Shown here: one piece after another, positions 37,195-49,679 of the stretch
How the letters are laid out: each line of letters starts with the position of its first letter
Numbering within the stretch: position 1 is the stretch's first letter
Source: Polytrichum commune
Lineage: Eukaryota; Streptophyta; Polytrichopsida; Polytrichales; Polytrichaceae
Length of the DNA: 64,000 nt
Assembly (NCBI GenBank): GCA_950295325.1
Contig: OX485807.1
Span: forward strand, 17,449,001-17,513,000
Reading direction: 5' to 3'
Made by a program: the position numbers and the translations under genes
Notes under the pieces: generated by a model
The model's input: only the letters and a program-made list of their open reading frames with translations
Told to the model about the DNA's origin: nothing
The model's database searches: none

Positions 37195-38139
37195 ACCGTA
37201 GTTTACTAGCAGGTTAGGCAACTTGCTGCCTAATATTTGATTAAAGTTCAAAAAGTAGGTTCGGCACCTAAAAATAGTATATTCATATTTTCGGCAATTT
37301 TCTCTTTCAAAATTTAAAAATTCGGCTTAAATTCATTTTTAATTTTCTATTTCAACTTATATCTTGTACATCTCTCTTGCGTTGAATGACAAGTAAGATG
37401 TGAGTGAAGAGTTGAGAATGCTCTGTGCTTTATGCAAGTAGAGTGGAGTTGTGTTCAACAATGCATATGGGATATGTAAACTTTGAGGTGAAGCACCTAG
37501 TTAGACGTCATTTTTATAACACGCATAACTTTTGCATAGAGTCTTCAAATGACATAAAATTTGTTGGAGGTGAAAGATTACTTGATTTCTAAACTTTTCT
37601 TAGACCAACAAAATTCCAAAAAAGTTGATCTTCTATGCACAAATGAGCTCCAAAAAACTGTTATGAACGCATTTTAATTTTTTGATCTTTACACGGCTGC
37701 AATGTTTTGTCCATATCTTTTGCATAAAGACTTATTTTGACACAAAACTTGTTGGAGGTGGAAGAAGGATTGATTTCTCAACTTTTGTTAGTTGGACAAA
37801 ATTCTATAAAACTTCATCGTCTATGCTCAATTGGACTCCAAAAATTTGTGTACAACACATTTGAAAAGCCTCGCCTAGAGTCTTGCTACTTCTTAACCCA
37901 TATTCTTTGTGGACTAATGTACGTGAGCTTGATTACAAAAGGAGCACCTTCTCTCCTTCAAAATTCACATATGCTTCCATTGTAAGTAAAACTCTAGTGA
38001 GAAGTAAAAATTTCTTACTTTTAGGCAATTTTGAAAAATAATTAATTTTATATTTGGCAAAAAATGCCAATAATATTCCAAAATTTTAGGCATCTATTTT
38101 TAGAATTATTTTGTGCCGAACCTGCTATTAAACTGCAGT
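37195..38139. mobile_element. Larger related TIR element with internal direct repeats
   Basis: Ends read ACCGTAGTTTACTAGCAGGT and, inverted, ACTGCAGTTTAATAGCAGGT, followed by TAGGCA / TCGGCA. These are the same family of ends as the element at 36628. Trinucleotide AGT is found on both flanks but is too short to be sure. Inside are two diverged direct repeats of about 185-190 bp (from about 37520 and 37710), with cata-cttttgcata and ttgttggaggtg. No transposase frame is present. Confidence 0.65.
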
Positions 38140-38429
38140 AGTTGAGAGAAATTTTTGGGACCCAAGGAGTAAAAGCTAGGGGCATGGTGCAAGGTATGGA
38201 ACACCCTTTTGTGACATCACTTTCCCTCCAAATCACGTCAGTCCCCACTCATAAAATTTCCTCCTAATTTGAAAAATCAATGTTCAAGTTTAGGTTCCAA
38301 TCTCAATTCCAAGGGGTGTTTTAAACCCCGAGTTTCTAGGACTTACATTCAAATGTGCACCCACTTTAAGTCATGGTAAGGTAAGTGGGGTTTAGTATGG
38401 TTACTCGTTTTAACCAGTCACCTATATTT

Positions 38430-38745
38430 AAATGGTGTATGCACAAAGTGTAGATCTAAGAAAGAAACACCCAAAAGATTATTTGTTAAGAAAATAGCGG
38501 ACAATGTGCTTAGATTTTGTTAACCATTCTAAGCTCGATAGTCAACATAATTGGGGGGGAGGTCTATATGACCATTTAGAGGACATAAGAATCTTCACTT
38601 TGGCAAGAAATAAGATATTAATACAAGCCCCAAAAATCATGAGGAAGATGGTTATGGGTACGATTTGGATATGTTAATCATATCACAACAATTGTGCGTT
38701 TCATAATCTACAAGAAGTGGGTGCATCAGGCTGAAAGAATCCATC
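38430..38745 (+). repeat. Dispersed repeat E copy
   Basis: Contains cacctatatttaaatggtgt, aatgtgctta, taaccattctaagctcgatagtcaacataa, a run of 7 G at 38553-38559, tatgaccattta and tcttcactttgg, then the 3' part with atcatgaggaagatggtta and gatttgga. Full family pattern is present. Confidence 0.65.
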
Positions 38746-38748
38746 TTC

Positions 38749-39220
38749 GGGCCACTTCACACACGAGCCGAGAGCCGTGACCATGAAATTGTGAGAGCCT
38801 AAAAGAAAGTGTCCAAAGGCCGTCCCTAGACACCCCCAAAATCATGTAGTCTATTGTTAAGTCATATGTGACTGGGCCCTCAACCAAATGCTATCTCAAT
38901 GAACGTGCATGCTCTCACACACGATAAAATAGAATGAACCAACGGTTGTGAGCGCTCAGAGTGCCATGGTCTCCCAATGGTTTTGTGTTAGGCCTACCTC
39001 CAAGAGGTGGTTTTTGAAAAGAGTCCAAGTGACCATGAAACATGATCCATTCAATGCCATGTAAGAATCCACGTAGACTTTACATCCATCTTGCATTCGC
39101 ATACTCCGTTGGTCCCTCAAGCGTAGTGTGAAGCGAACTTAGACCGGCTCCACCTTTCCCACCGATGAGAGTGCTTGAAGTGTAATGGTCACGGGCCCTC
39201 AGTCTCGTGTGTGAAGTGGC
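38749..39220. mobile_element. Harbinger-like MITE (family C, copy 2)
   Basis: Left end GGGCCACTTCACACACGAG and inverted right end GCCACTTCACACACGAG share about 35 bp including the inner GCCGTGACCAT / GCCCGTGACCAT. The target duplication is unclear. It lies immediately 3' of an E repeat. Confidence 0.65.
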
Positions 39221-39224
39221 TTTT

Positions 39225-40700
39225 AAATCTCTTCTCCTCGGACCCAATACCGTTTGAATGGTTTATTAGTTGCATGAATCCACAATGCATCCTTGACAAG
39301 CTTAAATTGGTGCGAGCAAATCTCGCTTTGTGGGGAGCCGAGCTTCAGAGTAACTTATGGTAGAGCGATAGAGGCTCGCATGCATCACTTTTGCAAGTGC
39401 TTTTCATGCCACGTGAAGGATACATGACACCTTAATGTATACTAAATTTGTTGTCGGCTATTAACTCATGCCGACCATGTCATTCCTAAGAAGCGGGGTC
39501 TTGTTCTCTTTTCTAATACTAGGTACGTTCTCGTGTCTTACAATGTTGAGTTATGTCAATTGTCGTTATCTCTATGCTTCAATAGGATTCAGCCGCGTGC
39601 ATTGAAATGAAAGCAAACAATCATAATCCAATTTCGCATTGAAAGCTCTACAATGTCATGGATTTTAGTGCTTTATTTACGAATCTCTTTGTCCGCATGT
39701 TGGGCCCACAAGATAAGCTCAACATGTTGTATAATGGTACGACTAGTCTTCCCATTACTAATCCTTATATAATAAAAATTCCGAACATTAAAGTGAACCA
39801 TGAAGTTTGGGCACCTACAAGGGGGCATCCTTGGTGAAAACCCTAGTTACAATGCAACCATAAAGTGTCAGTGAGTGGAATCGCCATGTTTAGAGCAGGC
39901 AAAGTTGTACGTACATATGTGGCGTGCCCACCAACATTGACGCCAACGTCATGTTTTTGTTGGCAATGCAAGCAACCAAGTCTGACTCCAAGTGTTGATC
40001 CCCAATGAACAAGAAGGAGAATGCATAAGTGGGAAAGAATGTGAACAGCTTGAAGAAGGGGAGGAGAATATCTTGGGATGGGAATAGTCGCAATTATAGT
40101 TCCTCCCTAATTGAAATTTCTACCAGATTGGGGAGTAGTTTGGCACTGCAAGAAGTTGAAACTTAGGAGGATGGCACCATTTTGGTCTCCATTATCTTAC
40201 ATGTATGTTGCAATGTTTGACCGATGTTTAGTGTTAGATCCTTCACTAAACCCCGTGTTTCTCTAAAATGAAATGCTACATTTCGAGATTCGTCCTAAAA
40301 GCTTATGTTGTTTGTAATACTCTATGGTCGATACTAAAAAATTCCACATGATATGGAGTATGCATGTTTTATATTTGAGTAGAATCATAAGTGACCAAAC
40401 TAAAAGGTATCCTTCCAACTAATCAATTATGAAATTATATGAGAGGTCAATCAAAATTTTACACCTTCTATGTGAGATTGGAGTGACATTGCAACGTGGG
40501 TTACATGGCTCTGTAGGAACGATGAAGGTCATTTGATAATATGAGTTTTTGTCAATTGCTAAACCATAGACTAGGGTTTGGCAACAACTTCATGACAATG
40601 GTCGCATTCAGAACTCTTTTGCTCTTGGATGAGTGATCGGATACGAGATGAAACGACACTTGAAAGAAGAAGAAACCTAAGGGACCTAATACACATGTAT
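39225..40700. other. Intergenic, nothing recognised
   Basis: Only short frames without domains. Confidence 0.45.
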
Positions 40701-40714
40701 GTTATTTGGTATGT

Positions 40715-41090
40715 TTTGCATGGTATTCGCCTTCTACCAATTACATTTACACAACAAAACTTATGTTGCATTAGCAAAAATTATATGATGAAGCATGTGC
40801 AAAATCAACTTGAGAAACCGGACCTCCCCTTACTTAGTTATGATGTTGACGAAAGTGCACGTTTGTCGATTCCTTAACTGAACACATAGGCCCTCCCAAT
40901 TACATTATTGTCTTCACTATTGTATAATATTATACATGATACATTTTGGAGACGCAGTCCAATCACTTTTAAACAAGTGTATGTACGATGTTCGTTCTTG
41001 GATCCTCACCTAACCACACCCCCAATCGAACATAAGGGGTCCCACTAAGGAACGTAACCAAAATAACACCCACCTACCTACCCTTGTGGT
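40715..41090 (+). repeat. Dispersed repeat G, copy 2
   Basis: Partner of 24960-25310 in the same orientation, diverged. Confidence 0.65.
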
Positions 41091-41099
41091 TGGAAATTT

Positions 41100-43550
41100 A
41101 TTAACATACCTTTGCAAACATATCACCTGAACTTTGGCACAAATAATATGCACGGGAACCATTATTCATCCTCAATAATTCATTCCTAGATTCCATTAAT
41201 CCACATGCATGGGCCCCACGTCCACTTTCCCCGGCCAGATTTGACAAGATCCACTAATAAGATTCATCCCGGCTGTTGGTTCAGTTAACCAAACTGGTTA
41301 GTTACTGTAGCCCCTGGTTAGGCCCACCGAGCCCGCTATGGTCCGCCGTCCCTCGGCTTGGCAAGGAGCCAACCCGACTACACCTAACCTTAACCCCTGG
41401 TATACCCCACCACATCTACCATCTTGATACCCTGAAATCTACGCCCCAGGTACATTTGTCTTCCGCTCCTTGTGGGAGATCTACTGTTTGTCGGCTTGAT
41501 TCCACCCTTTCAAGTGAGATCAGCATATGCTTCGGATACTAGATTCCTTGGCGTCTAACGAGTTACATCCATATTCCTATTGACTTTATATCTACCTACT
41601 ACCACTAAACCTCCTATATTTATAATGTTTATATTGTTTAAAATTAAACATAACTTATTTAATCATACACCTTTTGGTCAACTTGTTGATGTGTAAGGCA
41701 TATGACGGCATGGGTCGGGGTTTGTTGCGTCTTGGATGATGAGTCTTTATGTAGTTAAAAAAACGAGTCCTCTAGAAGTTGCCAACTTGGGGCATGTTAT
41801 ATACACCAATGGCCCTTAAATGACCATAGTACCTTGCTTTGTGGACAAGACCATAAAGAAGTCCATGGACTGAAGCCCAAAGTCTTTTGAAGGGCACAAA
41901 CACTTAGTGTAAACCCTAAATTCCCGCTGCAAATTTTGTGAGGCCTGCTTGTAAGAGCCATCCTACCAAAATTCCCTACAATTTCGGGCAACCTTGTTTA
42001 TTCTTGCCGTGTGGGATTCCATGTAGGATTTCCATCCATTGAAAAGATGTTATGGCCCCCTATGACACTCTCAACCAATGAGAATTCAAGGATTACATTT
42101 GCCCTTGGCGAGGGTCCCGTTTTTGTTACTAATCCAAGGTGTTTGATGCCATTTTTTGAAAGTAGGAAGAGATTGAAATCATACTTGGTGATGTAGAATA
42201 GGTTGTTGCCTTTTCACCTTCCAAATGGATGACTTTACCTAGACACCACGAAGTTATGGCCATGTGATAACCACACGATGTACGTATTGTGTACTAGGGT
42301 CGAGGACAACTTGTTTAACATTGATATTTTATTCAGTTTTTCTACTAGTAAGGATCAAAATATTATGGGTTTTATTGCGGAAAGAACTTATCATAGTTTT
42401 ACATTGGCAAGCCGATTGAAATGCAAGAATGATGCATTTTCAAGTAAGGGACCAAACCATAGTCGACGCGCATATGTTACACATAGGCATTCGTATATCG
42501 CATAAGCATTGAAATTTGATGAGGGGGAGTTTAGTGCTCTTGACTTAGAAACTAAGACTAAACTTCGGTTTTAGGACACATTAGTGAGTTGCATAAACAT
42601 GGTGATGTGAAAATGAGATTGTTATTTTCTTAACACAATGTTTCTACATTGATATATCTACGATGAGACATTGATTCAATTCATTCTATTTCAACATTTC
42701 AAAATTTGAAGGTATAAAGTTCAACAAATCCAATCATACAACATCCAACAACATATGATTCGACCGATGACCACATTGTGGTTTACATGTTCACCGAGAA
42801 AGCAAACACAATCTCTTGTATGTTGACCAACAACCACTAACCATGGAAGTGATTGTCGAATGAAATGTTGAGAGATGGCCTCCAAAGCCTCTAATGTCTA
42901 TGGGTGGAATGGCCGACACATGAGAGATTGCCGTGAGTACGATTATGATATCATAGTTACTACTAGATTTGACAAGCTCGTGACAACAACACTTGGTTAT
43001 GACCCGTTTCCCTAAGCAACTTAGAATTTTTGAAAGGGTAAAAACGAGAACCTAGGGTTGGTTCGTAACACACGTGCACCTAATAAACACTCGTAAAATC
43101 CATAGTGAATTTTTTTTCTTTTTCTTTTCTTGTTGGAAACACATGAGGCGCTCGACCAACTGACTAGTTCTTTTTGTCAAGAGGTGAGACGATTTCACGG
43201 CCGGAACCAAACCTCCAACCACTTCGTTTGGTTTGGGTACCTTTCCAATATCATCCAGTAGTTTAGGGACATCTCGGATCAGTGAGAAACATGTTTTGTA
43301 ATAGATACATCCTTTAGCCTTGAATGGCATGGTATAGTAGAGTGTAGTAGATTATGCCCTTTCCAATACATCTTTGTGCAGGTCATTATTGGTAACTCAG
43401 TTAAGAATGAATGTTTTGTAATTCATGCCACAATCTTTTGTACACGTGCATTCTTAAAATAATCATATTATGGTGATTCTCCAACATGCTCTTATGCCAT
43501 GGATTAGCCAGGTCTTGCCTAATATCAAGGTTCACCCTCTTGAACTCATC
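41100..43550. other. Gene-free interval
   Basis: No supported gene. The frame at 42011-42196 is open for 61 codons but has no recognisable motif. Confidence 0.4.
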
Positions 43551-43559
43551 TCGTAATAA

Positions 43560-43990
43560 CCAATGTTTTGGTATGGGATAGTTTAAAAAATATTAAAAAA
43601 ATACACGTCATTTGGGTCTCTATGATGAGGATTTCAGTTTTGTTGATACCAATACAATATGGGTATTTGATGTCATTCTTATTTTGCAAATCTATTTGAG
43701 TCTAAATACCATACAAGAACCTTCCTACTAGGAAAAACCACCCTAGTACCAATATGATTGAAAATGATATCGACCCGAATAATAACCCAGGGGGCATACA
43801 AAGATTCTCTCACCTTGCCCATACCCATCAAATATCAAAATACGACTAATATTACAATCTTGATACCCACAAAGAGGTTCCTTAACATCGATATTGATGT
43901 CAAGTATTAATACCATGCATTTACCTGAAAACTATACTAACATTGATATCAACCCTACCTACTACAATGACCAACTAAACCGTGATCGTT
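43560..43990 (+). repeat. Dispersed repeat F with the empty hAT site
   Basis: Collinear with the sequence on both sides of the hAT element at 48705-49447. The segment caagaaccttcctac-taggaaaaaccaccctagta at 43715-43750 corresponds to the uninterrupted insertion site. Confidence 0.7.
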
Positions 43991-44252
43991 ATAAGGTAAA
44001 CGTGCTCTCATTCACATTGGTGCACAAACACCGAAGTTTTTCTCTTCTTTCCTTTTCTTGGTCAAGTGAGAGATGGGCATTACAATGGTTATCATGTCGC
44101 CTTGGAGGCTTGGAGAAGTGACTCATCGTCCCTATCACTTTGCAACAATAGGGTTTGATTTTTAGAGGGAAGCAATTCGATTTAGGTCGTATCGTGTGTC
44201 CACTACATCTAACTTATCACCACTCCGAATGGATAATGCACCACAGGCTTGC

Positions 44253-45765
44253 CCCTAACCAACTATCCAAAAGTGGCAAAAGAATGCATGCTTGGGTTTA
44301 GGATAAGATGCGGAAATGATACCCTTGGTGTGGTGCTCCGGGAATAAATGGGGAATGACCAAACTTCGTAGGGGAGGATAATACAATCCTTAGATTCAAC
44401 ATCGTTGGCAATACATGAACTTTGGGCTTGGGCTTTGGTGGTGGCTAGGGTAGACGTGCCTAATTCAGTTACTCATCTTAATTGGACACATGCATTTGAG
44501 TGGTCTGTGGTTTGGTGTGCCTCCAAGAACGTATACCATGTTGAAAAAGAGATTGGATTGAGATGCTCATAACATGCTAACCATTCTAGGTTTGATAGTC
44601 GACATAAATGGGGGGGGGGGAGGTCTTGCCCTAACCAACGATCCAAAAGTGGCAAAAGAAAAAATGCTTGGGTTTGGAATAAGATACGGAAACGATACCC
44701 TTGGTGTGGTGCTCCGGGAATAAATGGGGAATGACCAAACTTCGTGGGGGAGGATAATACAATCCTTAGATTCAACATCGTTGGCAATACATGAACTTTG
44801 GGCTTGGGCTTTGGTGGTGGCTAGGGTAGACGTGCCTAATTCGGTTACTCATCTTAATTGGACACATGCATTTGAGTGGTCTGTGGTTTGGTGTGCCTCC
44901 AAGAACGTATACCATGTTGAAAAAGAGATTGGATTGAGATGCTCAGAACATGTTAACCATTCTAGGTTTGACAGTCGACATAAATGGGGGGGGGGGCAGG
45001 TCTTGCCCTAACCAACGATCCAAAAGTGGCAAAAGAATGCATGCTTGGGTTTAGGATAAGATACGGAAACGATACCCTTGGTGTGGTGCTCCGGGAATAA
45101 ATGGGGAATGACCAAACTTCATGGGGGAGGGTAATACAATCCTTAGATTCGACATCGTTGGCAATACATGAACTTTGGGCTTGGGCTTGGGTTTTGGTGG
45201 TGGCTAGGGTAGACGTGCCTAATTCGGTTACTCGTCTTAATTGGACACATGCATTTGAGTGGTATGTGGTTTGGTGTGCCTTCAAGAACGTATACCATAA
45301 AGATACATGTTGAAAAAGAGATTGGATTGAGATGTTCAGAACATGCTAACCATTCTAGGTTTGATAGTCGACATAAATTGGGGGGGGGGGGGAGTCTTGC
45401 CCTAACCAACGATCCAAAAGTGGCAAAAGAAAGAATGCTTGGGTTTAGGATAAGATGCGGAAACGATACCCTTGGTGTGGTGCTCCGGGAATAAATGGGG
45501 AATGACCAAACTTCGTGGGGGAGGATAATACAATCCTTAGATTCGACATAGTTGGTAATACACAAATTTTGGGCTTGGGCTTTGGTGGTGGCTAGGATAG
45601 ACCTACCTAATTCGGTTAATCATCTTAATCAGACACATGCATTTGAGTGGTCCAAGAACATATACCATAAAGATATATGTTGAATAGAGATTGGATTAAG
45701 ATGCTCAGAACATGCTAACCATTCTAGGTTTGATAGTCAACATAATTTGGGGGAGGGGGGAGGGG
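44253..45765 (+). repeat. Four-unit tandem array, period 376-394 bp
   Basis: Units start at about 44253, 44629, 45006 and 45400. Each holds a segment whose translation resembles a plant LINE RNase H-like region (TLGVVLRE, then SLAIHELWAWALVVAR), broken by a TAA shared by all units. This is fused to a piece of dispersed repeat E (ttaattggacacatgcattt through gatagtcgacataaa and a G-run). Because all units share the same stop, the array was probably amplified after the coding function was lost. G-runs in the first three junctions are 11, 11 and 13 long. Confidence 0.85.
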
Positions 45766-45990
45766 AGGGCAGTCGCTATGTGATCATTTAACGAGCATGA
45801 GACTCTCCACTTCGATGATGAATTAGATATTGACATGTAAGCTCCACAAAACCATGAGGAAAGTGGTTGTGGCCTTGATTTGGACTTGCTAACCATCTCA
45901 TACTAACATCGTGTTCATGTCCTATGAGAAGCATGCTAGTTGGAAAATGGTAACCATTTCAGATCCACCTACCTTATGTGAACTCACTCA
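45765..45990 (+). repeat. Dispersed repeat E, 3' part after the array
   Basis: Continues from the last array unit with tgatcattta, gagcatgagactctccactt, aaaccatgaggaaagtggt and gatttggacttgctaaccatct. This matches 38570-38700 and 63010-63180. Confidence 0.6.
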
Positions 45991-47225
45991 TCGTGGATGA
46001 AGGGGTTGTAGTAAAAATAACCACCCTACAAGGTTAAGGGCATGTGCATTCCAACTATGCCCCATTAGAATAATTTGGGGTTCATGATGTTATTTTAAGA
46101 TTTGAATCCTCTAAGCATAGATACTTTCATGTTGTAGAGTAGTTTGGTGCATTTTCACCTACACAATGGACGAATCTATGTAGACACCAAGAATCTTTGG
46201 TCCAAGATTTGTGACAACCATGTAAGTCTAAAATGAAAATCTTGGGTATCTTTATAGTTTAATATTTTTAAACCATTCGATACCATAATTAGCATCAATA
46301 TTCCAAATTTGGTATCTTTGAGAACAAGTGAAGATCGATTTTATCAAAAACCACAAAGAGAGTTTTATTGTTAATTGGATACTTGGACATAGTTGCCATG
46401 AATCACATGTCTTAAAACTCCACTCTATTAATTTGCAACTAGATAATAGATGCCAAAGGGTGTAACCATGGTTGAGCATGGACAATATGCCTACACATAG
46501 CAAACATGGGTTAAGTTTTGTGACACTTATCATGGGCGAGGGTGCACAAACAAAAAGGACACATATAGCATGGGTGTACATCTATTTTCAACTCAACACA
46601 ATTATGTATAACACATGACCCAATTGAACTGAATTAACTCAAAAAACTGAGAGGGCCATGTTCTTAATGCACCCGTGTGGTAGATGTCATGAACTGGAGT
46701 CCAACAAATAATAAGGTGGAGCATGTTAAAAATCAACACCCGCCCCAAAACCAACACCTTGCAATCTTGTAATATGAGTACATACTAACTTTGAGAATGT
46801 TCATCACCTAAAAATTAGACTCCCATGTTGGTTTTGGGTCATTTACCAATGAAGTTTTGAGTTGCTTACAACTTTGCATGTGAAAATCAATCAAGGCATA
46901 CCTCGGTGCATTTGGAATATCAATTCCCCTTGCAATTGCTAACGAGAAGCACCCAAAGCACCTAAAGCACGGATATAAGTACGCATTATACACCTATTAT
47001 TGTGGCTTATCGTTTGAAATTGTGCGTTGCTATAACTTTTTTCAAATCGATAGCACCATTATTTGACACAAACAACATAACAAATAGCATGCATATCAAA
47101 GAACATGATATAACTTACTTGGTAATAAATGATGCTCTTAATAAACCACTATAACCACACTTAACTCCAAATGGTAAACTACATCAATAGGTGTGGTTGG
47201 CGCTATACTAACTCAATGTGGGAGC
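45990..47225. other. Intergenic, nothing recognised
   Basis: AT-rich. No domain-bearing frame was seen; the 109-codon minus-strand frame at 46252-46581 has no motif. Confidence 0.45.
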
Positions 47226-47229
47226 ACTG

Positions 47230-47621
47230 CACTAAATATTGTATTTAGTGTCATATGGTATTTTATGTCACTATGGTAACTTTTCTAATGATACTTCTTA
47301 TGAATAGATTTACAAGTATCATCATGGATAGCTGAAAATTGGATGAAAAGCATGCCAATTACTGAAAATAAAATTATTATATCATGCATCCTAACATTTA
47401 TGTAACGAAACATTGTCATAGATGATTGTAAATTGAATGAAAAATCACTTAATAGGTGGAAGTATTTGCAACAATGTAATTTTATAATGCCTAAATTTGT
47501 ATCAAGAAATGAAAAATAATATGAGGTTTACATTTAGTGTTGGTGACACTACATGGTGGGTTTACAATTAAGTATTGACCAAGACAAAGAGAATGGGTGA
47601 CACTATATACAATAGGTAGTG
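47230..47621 (+). mobile_element. Mariner-like MITE, family B copy 1
   Basis: The left end CACTAAATATTGTATTTAGT is the same as in family A. The inverted right end reads CACTACCTATTGTATATAGT and is followed by TA. The interior differs from family A but matches 19442-19790 in reverse. No coding region. Confidence 0.7.
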
Positions 47622-47797
47622 TAGTTTGAAGGCCACCTTGGATCTCACCTTTTTTATTGTTGTTTTTCTCCTTTTTTTTTTTTTTTTTGAACACAAATTG
47701 AAAAATCAATTGCAAGAAATAAAGTTTTTCTCTTGTGGAAATTTGTCATGGTAGTTGATATGATGTCCTTGTAGAGTTGCCCCATGTTGTTTATGAA

Positions 47798-47800
<3 letters not shown>

Positions 47801-47829
<29 letters not shown>

Positions 47830-47830
47830 G
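47801..47830. repeat. (GT)n followed by a run of 18 G
   Basis: A short GT repeat runs directly into 18 G at 47813-47830. Such runs are prone to length change. Confidence 0.9.
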
Positions 47831-47978
47831 TGAAGTTTGAATGCAACTTATGGACAACTTTGGCTTTAGGGCCCGCTTGTGGCATAGACATTAGGAGGCG
47901 TAAGCTTTTGGCTTGATTGTTGACAATTGTGCCGGCTTGTACAAATCCTTTATGAGTAAGAAGTTCTATGACATCTAA

Positions 47979-48475
47979 AGGCCGCTTTACACAAAGACCA
48001 AGCACCCAAGACCACTAAAATCTAAAGGCCCTTGAAAAACCATCCAAAGGCCGTAACGTGGGAAATAGAGAATTCCAATGTTGCAATTCACGAGCCCTCG
48101 AGCTTAGTGTCAAAATGAAGATGGGCCTCGTCGAGGGACCACACGTGGCAATGGTGGTAGTTTGGGACTTCACCATGGCAATGTAATATTTCTAAAAGCC
48201 AATGGCAATTTGATTGTTTGCCACGGCCCCTAGTTTTGCTTTAGACCCAACTTTGTTTGATGGGCTTAACACAATAATTGGTGGAACATGAAACCTTCTC
48301 CATTGGGTGTCACGTAGGATGTCATGCAGATTTATCATCAATTCAAATTTCTTTGGTTCCTTGTGTACTCGAGATCTGATACAAAGTGAATGTGGACCAT
48401 CTCCGGCTTCTTGACCAATCACATAAATTGCATATTACAAGTCAACACCCTTCAAGCTCTAGTGTAAAGTGGCTC
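47979..48475. mobile_element. Harbinger-like MITE (family C, copy 3) with TAA target duplication
   Basis: The left end AGGCCGCTTTACAC and inverted right end GAGCCACTTTACAC are flanked by TAA at 47976-47978 and 48476-48478. A 3-bp TWA target duplication is the signature of PIF/Harbinger elements. Length 497 bp, non-coding. Confidence 0.7.
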
Positions 48476-48704
48476 TAAGTACATACCATAGTGCAGTGAA
48501 ATGAACTTTCCAAGGCTTACATTCGTGGCAACCATATTAGGGATTCGCTAAAACCTATGTTGGTATGGTATCATCTTAAGTTACACCATTCATGTATCTA
48601 TAATGAGGATTTCACCATCTTTGTTTCAATTAGGGTATGGGTCTTTGATGGTATCATTGTTTTCAACGTCTTTATGTCTATATACCATGCAAGAGCCTTC
48701 ATAC

Positions 48705-49447
48705 CAGAGCCCAACATTTCCCTTTAAAATTGCACCCATACCCAAACCATGCCCATCAGCAGCGACCTATGCGCACCCATGCCCATCCATAGCATGACAT
48801 ATGCGCACCCATGCCCACCCATGCCCACACATAGCATGACATGTGCCCACCCATGCTATTCAAATTGCGCCCATGTATTCAAAAATTGTGTAATGTGTAT
48901 TACATGCATACACCAAGTCTTGGTTGGATTGGACAAATAAAAGGTCGTTCACTATCGCTGGCTTCAGCTCGGAGCGCTTCTTGGTTAGCGTATTCCCTGC
49001 ATCCAAGAAGTTTGACTCCGATTTGGAGTTGGATGCACAAAACTGAACGCGCCACGCGCCACGCGCCACGCGCGACATGATGGGGAATGTGGGGGCTCCT
49101 TTCAGCTTCCACCACAAGAGAATACTGAATTTAGCAGTGGTATCCCGATTCATTGGCAATGCTAAGCTCACCGTTGCAATGATCTCATTTTTTTCGAGAT
49201 CAGTGACCTTGTATGTCTCATACATATTGAACTCAAGCTCAATACCCTCAAAAGCATTGAATGAGAGCTCATTCAATGACCCCTTCCAATATGCTTTGCT
49301 TTAGCCCATGCTCACCCATGAACAATAATATCGAACCCATGCCCACCCATGAACAATAATATCGCAGCCATGCCCACCCATGAACAATAATATTGCACCC
49401 ATGCCCACCCAAAACCCATGGGCATGGGCACCCAATGTAGGGCTTTG
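48705..49447. mobile_element. Internally deleted hAT element, 743 bp, 8-bp target duplication
   Basis: The terminal repeats are CAGAGCCCAACATT and, inverted, CAAAGCCCTACATT (12 of 14 match), with the CA start common in hAT ends. Identical 8-bp direct repeats CTTCATAC flank it at 48697-48704 and 49448-49455. Both subterminal regions are packed with cccatgccca repeats, which is usual for hAT transposase binding. The interior retains only the 3' end of the transposase, on the minus strand. Confidence 0.9.
48860..49276 (-). pseudogene. hAT transposase C-terminal dimerisation fragment
   Basis: A 138-codon frame matches the pattern of the hAT C-terminal dimerisation domain: FSILLWWK, then FPIMSRVAR, SKSESNF, LTKKRSELKP and LLFVQSNQDL, in the expected order and spacing. 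The catalytic N-terminal part and BED finger are missing, so it cannot transpose on its own. A (ACGCGCC)4 run at 49047-49074 sits in the ARGAWRV segment and is probably a small expansion. Confidence 0.85.
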
Positions 49448-49679
49448 CTTCATACCTAGGTATAATCATCCTAGTATTGACATGGTTCATAAAAATATTG
49501 ACTCAAATAGTAATTTGGGCATACAAAGATTGTCTCACTTGAACATACCCACCAAATGTCAATATTTGACTGATATTATAATTTTGAAACCCAAGGGTAG
49601 GCATTTTAAATATTGTAACTAATCTTGATTATCAATACTATCCATTCACTTATATACAAGACTAAGCATGGTAAGAACC

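Larger units (their letters stand above)
48545..49670 (+). repeat. Dispersed repeat F, split by a hAT insertion
   Basis: The flanks 48545-48704 and 49448-49670 match 43550-43735 and 43735-43920 respectively, with blocks atgatgaggattt, gggtctttgatg/gggtatttgatgtc, ataccat-caag, catacaaagatt-tctcac and catacccaccaaat-tcaa. Confidence 0.7.

Noticed and set aside
44253..45765. CRISPR-like or gene array
   Set aside because: Units are about 376 bp, continuous, without short repeats and spacers, and each carries the same stop codon.
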